This document shows, piece after piece, positions 14,317 to 19,636 of a stretch of DNA of 25,191 nt. The first letter of the stretch is position 1. Every line of letters begins with the position of its first letter. The translations under genes were made by a program, and so were the position numbers. The stretch spans positions 1 to 25,191 of the forward strand of contig JAOPYU010000198.1 in assembly GCA_025964455.1 (NCBI GenBank), written 5' to 3'. Under the pieces are notes generated by a model. It did not search any database. It saw only the letters and a program-made list of their open reading frames with translations, and was not told where the DNA came from. This DNA is from Thermoleophilia bacterium (GTDB taxonomy: Bacteria > Actinomycetota > Thermoleophilia > Gaiellales > SKUG01).

Positions 14317-14322
14317 AGATTA
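14317..14322 (-). promoter_or_regulatory. Candidate -10 element for the DCC/TauE unit
   Basis: TAATCT, one base from the TATAAT-type consensus at its key positions, ends 7 nt before the ATG in the 36-nt gap after tgt. A leaderless message would begin at or next to the ATG. TGACCT (14348-14343) is 20 nt upstream and too far to be a good -35. Confidence 0.45.
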
Positions 14323-14345
14323 GCACCGCGCCTGTCGCGCCGAGG

Positions 14346-15557
14346 TCAGGCCAGCGCCGTCCAGCGGGCGCGTTCCGCCGCGTACCAGCCGTTCGCCCAG
14401 GCTCCCGACGCGATCGCGCCCCGGGAGCGCCGGACCAGGTCGAGCAGCACGTGCAGGTTGTGCAGCGTCACGAGGCGCAGCGAGAGGATCTCGTCCTGCT
14501 GGAACAGGTGGCGGATGTACCCGCGTGCGTAACCGCCGGCGCAGGCCGGGCACGCGCATCCGGGCAGGATCGGTCGGTCGTCGCCGGCGTGCACGGCGTT
14601 GCGCAGGTTGAGTCGCGCCCGCGGGTGCTGGTCGTTCGGCACCATCGCACTCGCCGTGCGCCCAAGTCGCGTCGGTAGCACGCAGTCGAACATGTCGACG
14701 CCGTGGTCAATGACATCGAGGATGCCGACCGGGTCGCCGATGCCCATGTAATAGCGCGGTCGATCCTCCGGCAGCAGCGCGGTCGCCGCCGCGAGCGCAG
14801 GCATCGTGAGCGCCGGGTCCTCCCCCACGCTCAGCCCGCCGACGGCGTAGCCATCGAAGCCGATGTCGAGCAGCTCGCGCGCACTGCGCTCGCGGAGGTC
14901 GGCGTGCACACCGCCCTGGACGATGCCGAACTGCAGCTGCGGCTGGCCGGTGAGTGACCAGCCGTCGCGACCGTCCCCGAGCCGCCGCGACTGCAGGTGT
15001 TCCTCGCGCGCACGCACGGCCCATGCGCTCGTGCGAGTCACCGCCGCCTCGACCGCCGGCCGGTCCGCGTCCCCCGGCGGACACTCGTCGAGCACCATCG
15101 CGTCGTCGGATCCGAGCAGCGCCTGCGAACGGGCGACGTTCTCCGGCGTGAACTCCACCAGGTCGCCGTCATAGACGCTCCTGAACACCGCGCCGTCGTC
15201 GTCGAGCTTGAGCGTGTGGCGCAGGCTGAAGACCTGGTAGCCCCCGCTGTCGGTGAGGATGGCGCGGGGCCAGCGCATCAGGTGGTGCAGGCCGCCGGCG
15301 TCGGCGATCGCCTGCGCGCCCGGGCGCAGCACGAGGTGGTAGGTGTTGGCGAGCACGACCTGGGCGTCCATCGAGACGAGTTCCCCGGCGTCGACCGACT
15401 TGACGGTCGCCTTGGTGCCGACCGGCATGAAGGTCGGCGTGCGCACCGTGCCATGTGCGGTCTGCAGCAGCCCGGCACGAGCCCTGCCGCTCTGGGCGGT
15501 CCGGCGGAAGCAGTCGACCTGCTCGGTGGATGCGTCGGTCGTGGTGGTGAACGTCAT
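14346..15557 (-). CDS. tgt: tRNA-guanine transglycosylase (queuosine pathway)
   Basis: A 403-residue enzyme that swaps guanine-34 for preQ1 in GUN-anticodon tRNAs. Substrate-site motifs are present: FMPVGTKATVKS (43-54), LTDSGGYQVFSL with Asp103 (101-112), FGIVQGGVH (210-218), YAVGGLSVGE (237-246) and the nucleophile motif DMFDCVLPTR (288-297). The zinc site is complete: C334, C336, C339 and H366. Length is slightly above the usual 370-380 because of a Thr-rich N-terminus and a short C-terminal end. Its ATG overlaps the queA stop by 3 nt, so the two are translationally coupled and act in sequence on the same tRNA position. Confidence 0.95.
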   Translation of the reverse strand: MTFTTTTDASTEQVDCFRRTAQSGRARAGLLQTAHGTVRTPTFMPVGTKATVKSVDAGELVSMDAQVVLANTYHLVLRPGAQAIADAGGLHHLMRWPRAILTDSGGYQVFSLRHTLKLDDDGAVFRSVYDGDLVEFTPENVARSQALLGSDDAMVLDECPPGDADRPAVEAAVTRTSAWAVRAREEHLQSRRLGDGRDGWSLTGQPQLQFGIVQGGVHADLRERSARELLDIGFDGYAVGGLSVGEDPALTMPALAAATALLPEDRPRYYMGIGDPVGILDVIDHGVDMFDCVLPTRLGRTASAMVPNDQHPRARLNLRNAVHAGDDRPILPGCACPACAGGYARGYIRHLFQQDEILSLRLVTLHNLHVLLDLVRRSRGAIASGAWANGWYAAERARWTALA

Positions 15558-16645
15558 CGCGTCATCCTCGCAGGTGGTCCATGGATGAACATGGCGTCGC
15601 CGAAGGAGTAGAAGCGCAGCTGCTCACGCACCGCGCACGCGTAGGCGGCGCGGGTCTCGTCGATGCCGTGGAACGCCATCACGAGCGCGATGAGCGTCGA
15701 GCGCGGCAGGTGGAAGTTGGTGAGCAGGGCGCCGACGACCGACCAGTCGTGGCCCGGGGTGATGAACAGGTCCGTGGATCCGACCAGCTCCGCAGCGGCC
15801 CCGCCGCGGTAGGCGTGCTCGAGGGTCCGGGTCGTGGTCGTGCCCACCGCGACGATGCGTCGTCCCGCATCGCGAGCGGCCCGGATCGCGGCATCGGCCG
15901 GCGCGCCGATCTCGTAGCGCTCGTGGTGCATGACATGGGCATCCAGCTCGTCGACGGCGATCGGCAGGAAGGTGCCGGCGCCGACGTGGAGCGTGACGTG
16001 TGCGACCTCGCATCGCTCCCGGACCGCGGACCAGAGCGCGTCGTCGAAGTGGAGCCCGGCCGTGGGCGCGGCGACGGAGCCGTCCACGCGCGCATGGACC
16101 GTCTGGTAGCGCTCGTCATCGGTGTCGCGCTCGGTGATGTACGGCGGCAGTGGCAGCTCCCCGTGCGCCGCGAGCCAGCCAGGCACGTCATCGAGCCCGA
16201 TCGGCAGCTGCACGAGCCAGGTCTGGTCGCCGAGCCGCTCGATCGGCACGACCTCCTGCTCTGCGCCGAGCGCCGTCCCGACCGCCTCCAGCGGCCGGAG
16301 CTTGCGCGCGGGTCGAGCCATCGCCACCCAGCGCGACGCGTCGCCGGCGCTCGCCGGCTGCTCCTCGGCCGGAGCCAGCAGCAGCAGCTCACCCGCCCCG
16401 CCGGTAACGCGCCTGATCGGGATCCGCGCATGCAGGACACGCGCATCGTTGGCCACCACCAGGTCGTCCTCGCGCAGCTGGTCGAGCAGCAGCTCGTCGA
16501 AGCGTCCGATCGCTCGCGGCTCCCCCACCCCGGCCTCGAGGACGAGCAGGCGGGAAGCGCCCCGCTCGGGTGCCGGGCGCTGGGCGACCAGCTCCGATGG
16601 CAGCACGAAGTCGAGGTCCTCGACGGAGAGGGAAATGGCGTCCAC
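15554..16645 (-). CDS. queA: S-adenosylmethionine:tRNA ribosyltransferase-isomerase (queuosine pathway)
   Basis: A 363-residue enzyme that converts preQ1-tRNA to epoxyqueuosine-tRNA using the ribosyl part of SAM. Family marks are DLDFVLPSELVAQRPAPERGASRLL at the N-terminus, HARVDGSVAAPTAGLHFD in the centre, HVTLHVGAGTFLPI, and LTNFHLPRSTLIALVMAF near the end. Length is normal (340-365). GTG 16645 is the only reasonable start. TAGGAT lies 6 nt upstream and could be a -10 for a leaderless message or supply AGGA as a ribosome binding site. It is divergent from the MFS cassette and coupled to tgt downstream. Confidence 0.95.
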   Translation of the reverse strand: MDAISLSVEDLDFVLPSELVAQRPAPERGASRLLVLEAGVGEPRAIGRFDELLLDQLREDDLVVANDARVLHARIPIRRVTGGAGELLLLAPAEEQPASAGDASRWVAMARPARKLRPLEAVGTALGAEQEVVPIERLGDQTWLVQLPIGLDDVPGWLAAHGELPLPPYITERDTDDERYQTVHARVDGSVAAPTAGLHFDDALWSAVRERCEVAHVTLHVGAGTFLPIAVDELDAHVMHHERYEIGAPADAAIRAARDAGRRIVAVGTTTTRTLEHAYRGGAAAELVGSTDLFITPGHDWSVVGALLTNFHLPRSTLIALVMAFHGIDETRAAYACAVREQLRFYSFGDAMFIHGPPARMTR

Positions 16646-16651
16646 CCTTGA

Positions 16652-16657
16652 ATCCTA
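16652..16657 (-). promoter_or_regulatory. Candidate -10 (or ribosome binding site) for queA
   Basis: TAGGAT ends 6 nt before the queA GTG. Position fits a leaderless -10 (TAnnnT), but the contained AGGA would also be a well-spaced Shine-Dalgarno. The sequence alone does not decide between them. Confidence 0.35.
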
Positions 16658-16676
16658 GTCTGGAACCGTCCGCCCC

Positions 16677-16705
16677 TTGCGCGCTCCCCGCCGCTCAGGT
16701 ATAAG
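16677..16705 (+). promoter_or_regulatory. Promoter of the MFS-acyltransferase-TetR operon
   Basis: TTGCGC (16677-16682), 17 nt spacer, then TATAAG (16700-16705) make the best sigma-70-type promoter in the window. Transcription would start near 16712, inside the palindrome. That leaves a leader of about 20 nt carrying GAGGAG (16721-16726) 6 nt before the ATG at 16733. Confidence 0.6.
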
Positions 16706-16720
16706 TAAGTGCATACTTAC
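16705..16720 (+). promoter_or_regulatory. Palindromic TetR-type operator over the -10/start of the MFS operon
   Basis: GTAAGT (16705-16710), centre GCAT, ACTTAC (16715-16720): a perfect 6-4-6 inverted repeat touching the -10 and covering the predicted transcription start. A bound repressor would block the promoter. The third gene of the operon is a TetR regulator, so autoregulation is expected. GTAA-N8-TTAC is shared with the operator at 1719-1738. Confidence 0.75.
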
Positions 16721-16732
16721 GAGGAGCAGGCG

Positions 16733-18046
16733 ATGGACACGAGCACCGAAACGAATACGCCTCCGGCCGTCCGGGATGGCCGCTTCAGGATGTTCTCCGC
16801 GCCGGTGCTCTCGTGGGCGATGTTCGACTTCGCGAACACCATCTTCTCCTTCGCGGTGATGACCCGGTACTTCAACGAGTGGGTCATCGAGCAGCAGGGC
16901 CGCCCCGACTGGCACGTCGGACTCATGAGCTTCATCGTCGGGATCATCCTGGTCACCGCGATGCCGGCGATGGGCGCGATCAGCGACCAGCTCGGGCGAC
17001 GGCTCCCCTTCCTCGCGGCCTTCACGCTGGCGTGTGTCGCGGCGACCGGCCTGCTCGGCGCGGTCGACTCGGTCTCGGTGGCACTCGTCGTCGCGGGCTT
17101 CGCGATCTTCGCCTACCAGCTCGCGCTCTCCATGTACGACCCGCTCCTGGCGACGATCGCACCACCCGCCTACCACGGTCGCGTGTCCGGGCTCGGAGTC
17201 GGGCTCGGCTACGTCGGGGTGCTCATCGGCTCGGTGATCCTCGGCGCGATCGTCGACAAGGACGACTACCAGACCGCGTTCCTGCCGACCGCGGTGCTCT
17301 TCGTGCTGTTCTCGATCCCGATTTTCCTGTTCGTGCGCGAGCGCCCGTCGCGTGCGCCGCGTGACGGCAGCGTCGCCGTGCGCGGTGCGCTGCGACAGAT
17401 CGTCAGGACCGCCCGGCACGTGCGCGACGAGCACCGGGACGTGGGGCGATTCCTGATCGCTCGGTTCCTCTACGTAGATGCGATCGCCACCGTGATCGCG
17501 TACATGACGGTCTACATGAGCCGCGTTGGCGACTTCTCCGAGCGGGAGAAGACGATCGTCCTGGGCACCGCCATGGTCGCAGCGGCGCTCGGCGGCTTCG
17601 CCTGCGGCTCGCTCGTGGAGCGGGTCGGCCCCAAGCGGGTGCTCATGGGGATCCTCGGCTTCAACGCCGCGACGCTCATCGTCGCCGGCGTCACCGGCAG
17701 TGCCGGCCTCGTGTGGATCCTCGGCCCGGCCGTCGGGATCACGCTCGGCGGCGTGTGGACGAGCGACCGCGTGTTCATGCTGCGGCTGTCGCCGCCCGAG
17801 GTGCGCGGCGAGTTCTTCGGGGTCTACAACCTGGTCGGCAAGCTCTCCTCCGGGTTCGGTCCGCTGGTGCTCTGGGGCGGGACGCTCTGGCTCCTGCACG
17901 AGCGGGGGAGTTTCTCCAGGCTCGACGCGAGCCGCGCCGCGCTCGTGGTCCTCGCGCTCGCGGTGCTCGCCGGCATGTGGGTACTTCGGCCGCTCACCGA
18001 CGAGGCTCGTTTCGCCGAGGCCGAGTGGGAGGGCGCGGACGCATGA
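16733..18046 (+). CDS. MFS transporter of the UMF1 (Atg22-like) family
   Basis: A 437-residue membrane protein with about 12 hydrophobic spans. The N-terminal LSWAMFDFANTIFSFAVMTR is the UMF1/Atg22-type signature, followed by the MFS loop SDQLGRRLPFLAAFTLA (loop 2-3) and a long basic central loop (RERPSRAPRDGSVAVRGALR). Proposed substrates in the family include amino acids, but bacterial members are mostly uncharacterised. I chose ATG 16733 (GAGGAG 6 nt upstream) over the GTG at 16709, which lies in the operator. The stop overlaps the ATG of the acyltransferase gene (ATGA). As the first gene of a TetR-controlled cassette it may export or import a compound that the regulator senses. Confidence 0.85.
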   Translation: MDTSTETNTPPAVRDGRFRMFSAPVLSWAMFDFANTIFSFAVMTRYFNEWVIEQQGRPDWHVGLMSFIVGIILVTAMPAMGAISDQLGRRLPFLAAFTLACVAATGLLGAVDSVSVALVVAGFAIFAYQLALSMYDPLLATIAPPAYHGRVSGLGVGLGYVGVLIGSVILGAIVDKDDYQTAFLPTAVLFVLFSIPIFLFVRERPSRAPRDGSVAVRGALRQIVRTARHVRDEHRDVGRFLIARFLYVDAIATVIAYMTVYMSRVGDFSEREKTIVLGTAMVAAALGGFACGSLVERVGPKRVLMGILGFNAATLIVAGVTGSAGLVWILGPAVGITLGGVWTSDRVFMLRLSPPEVRGEFFGVYNLVGKLSSGFGPLVLWGGTLWLLHERGSFSRLDASRAALVVLALAVLAGMWVLRPLTDEARFAEAEWEGADA

Positions 18047-18792
18047 GGATCTCGCACCTGCCCGCATCGCACTGGGCGCAGCACGATTCGCGCGCGCCGC
18101 AGCGGCTCATCCGCTGGATCTTCGCCAAGCCCGGACGCTGGTTCATGCGGTACCGCGGCTACGGTCACCAGCCACGCGTGCCCGAGACGGGAGGATTCCT
18201 GCTCGCTCCCGCCCCGCACGGCGCTTTCGTCGATCCGTTCATCTACGGCCTGGGCCAGCCGCGCATGCAGCTGCGCTTCATGGCCAAGTACCAGGCGCTC
18301 GAGTGGCCGATCGCCGGCCGGCTCATCAAGTGGGGCGGCGGCTTCCCCGTCTACCGTGGCGGCGACCGCAGCAAGGCCGCGCTCGAGGTGGCGCGCGTGG
18401 TCGTGGAGAGCGGCGACGGGCTGGTCGTGTTCATGGAGGGCAAGCTCGTGCTCGAGCACGACGGCCTCGGCACACCGCGCAACGGGCTCGCGCGGCTGGC
18501 GCTGGCCACTGGTGCGCCGGTCGTGCCCGCTGCCTCGTGGGGTTCCAAGCGGGCCGAGGCGTATGGCAAGCGGTGGTGGACGCACCGTCCACGGATCACC
18601 GCAGTGTGGGGTGAGCCGCTCCAGTTCGCGCGCGAGGAAGCGCCGACCGAGGAGCGGGTCGGCGAGGTACGCGAGGAGATCTGGGCGAAGGTCACGGAGT
18701 GCTTCGAGCAGGCGAAGACGATCGCGCACCTCCCCGGTGGGCGTCCGCCGTCAGGCCTGACCGTCGAGGAGGCGCTCGCCCATGGCTCGTGA
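18043..18792 (+). CDS. PlsC-like lysophospholipid/1-acylglycerol-3-phosphate acyltransferase
   Basis: A 249-residue acyltransferase of the PlsC fold, which transfers acyl chains to glycerol-3-phosphate derivatives or related acceptors at the membrane. The catalytic HX4D is present as H59-G-A-F-V-D64. Block II is FPVYRGGDRSK (101-111), and block III is VFMEGKLV (119-126) in place of the usual FPEGTRS. The change of Pro-Glu-Gly-Thr to Met-Glu-Gly-Lys keeps the Glu and Gly. The usual proline-rich block IV is represented by ATGAPVVPAA. The start ATG overlaps the MFS stop; the 3' end overlaps the tetR start by 11 nt. The acceptor is unknown; the neighbours suggest a stress or lipid-modification role rather than core phospholipid synthesis. 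Confidence 0.85.
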   Translation: MRISHLPASHWAQHDSRAPQRLIRWIFAKPGRWFMRYRGYGHQPRVPETGGFLLAPAPHGAFVDPFIYGLGQPRMQLRFMAKYQALEWPIAGRLIKWGGGFPVYRGGDRSKAALEVARVVVESGDGLVVFMEGKLVLEHDGLGTPRNGLARLALATGAPVVPAASWGSKRAEAYGKRWWTHRPRITAVWGEPLQFAREEAPTEERVGEVREEIWAKVTECFEQAKTIAHLPGGRPPSGLTVEEALAHGS

Positions 18793-19393
18793 GCGACCGA
18801 TCACGCCGCGCCTGCCGGCCACCGAGCGGCGGGCCGGCATCCTCGCGGCTGCGACGCGCTGTTTCGCGGCGCGCGGATTCGCGGGTACGACGACGGCTCG
18901 CGTTGCCGAGGAGGCGGGTGTCAACGAGGCACTGGTCTTCCGGCACTACACGAGCAAGCAGGCGCTCTACCTCGCGTGCGTCGACGCTGCGTGGGCCCGC
19001 GTGCAGGCGCGGTGCGACGAGCTGTACGCAACGGAATCCGACGATCGTCACTGGCGGATGCCCGGGCGCGCCTTCCTCGAGCTCGTGCACGGGGATCCGG
19101 ATGTCGCCCGCATGTGGAGCCGCGGCCTGGTCGAATCAACGGGGATCCCTGAGATCGACGACCACCATGCGGCGCTCATGCGCGAGGTGCACGCCTATGT
19201 CAGTCGCGTGGTCGCCCACAGCGCCGCGGCCGGCGGCCTGCTCCCCGGTCGCGACCCCGCCACCGAGGCGTGGACGATCATCGCGCTCGGCCTCCTCGGC
19301 GCGTCGCTCGGCACCCGGGGCCTCGTGGAGCGACCGGCGTTCGACGCCGTGCTCGCCTCGCATCGCGAGTGGACGACCGGCAGCCCGGACTGA
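18782..19393 (+). CDS. TetR/AcrR-family regulator, probable autorepressor of the MFS operon
   Basis: A 203-residue TetR protein. The helix-turn-helix is at about residues 14-60 (AATRCFAARGFAGTTTARVA, then NEALVFRHYTSKQALYLACV). Its C-terminal segment AAGGLLPGRDPATEAWTIIA aligns clearly with GGMLPEREASVESWTFVALG of the TetR at 1029, indicating paralogy. It is the last gene of the cassette, overlapping the acyltransferase gene by 11 nt, so it is made with its probable targets. The palindrome at 16705-16720 is the obvious binding site. A hairpin lies 21 nt past the stop. The ligand is unknown, possibly a lipid or the transporter substrate. Confidence 0.9.
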   Translation: MARERPITPRLPATERRAGILAAATRCFAARGFAGTTTARVAEEAGVNEALVFRHYTSKQALYLACVDAAWARVQARCDELYATESDDRHWRMPGRAFLELVHGDPDVARMWSRGLVESTGIPEIDDHHAALMREVHAYVSRVVAHSAAAGGLLPGRDPATEAWTIIALGLLGASLGTRGLVERPAFDAVLASHREWTTGSPD

Positions 19394-19414
19394 GCGTAGC
19401 CGAAGCCTGGGTGT

Positions 19415-19433
19415 CCTTGGCGACGTACCAAGG
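19415..19433. terminator. Hairpin after the MFS operon, possible terminator
   Basis: CCTTGG (19415-19420) and CCAAGG (19428-19433) pair around a 7-nt loop, 21 nt after the tetR stop and before the convergent ruvB side. A second short repeat CCCTAC-AA-GTAGGG (19463-19476) lies 30 nt further. Neither has a T tract. Together they would suit convergent transcription ends. Confidence 0.4.
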
Positions 19434-19464
19434 CTGCGAGGCCGGTTAGGCTCGGCATGACGCC

Positions 19465-19578
19465 CTACAAGTAGGGACCGCCGGAGGCGATCGGCTGCGC
19501 CGCGACGGCGAGCAGGAACACGAGGGCGATGGCAGCGACCATCGCGACGAAGCTTTTCCGGGGATCCACGGGGGGCAC
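19465..19578 (-). CDS. Possible 37-residue single-span membrane peptide downstream of ruvB
   Basis: A short frame from GTG 19578 encodes a basic N-terminus (PPVDPRKS), one strong hydrophobic span (FVAMVAAIALVFLLAVAA) and a short Gly/Pro-rich end (QPIASGGPYL). It begins 58 nt after the ruvB stop on the same strand, so it could be read from the ruvCAB message. No Shine-Dalgarno is evident; starts at GTG 19569 or internal ATG 19539 are possible. The pattern of basic residues, membrane span and short tail argues for a real small protein, but I recognise no family. The frame also continues upstream antisense-like into ruvB, where it is shadow sequence. Confidence 0.4.
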   Translation of the reverse strand: MPPVDPRKSFVAMVAAIALVFLLAVAAQPIASGGPYL

Positions 19579-19636
19579 GACACCGCGTGGTCGCGCACCT
19601 TCCGGTGCGTGTCGACCATCCGCAGTCGCCGCGCGC

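Noticed and set aside
16646..16732. preQ1 riboswitch ahead of queA
   Set aside because: The space to the divergent promoter is short, no pseudoknot-like pattern was found, and a leaderless or near-leaderless start is indicated.
16655..18067. 470-residue minus-strand open frame opposite the MFS gene
   Set aside because: Charged low-complexity shadow; the plus strand carries promoter, ribosome binding site and UMF1 motifs.
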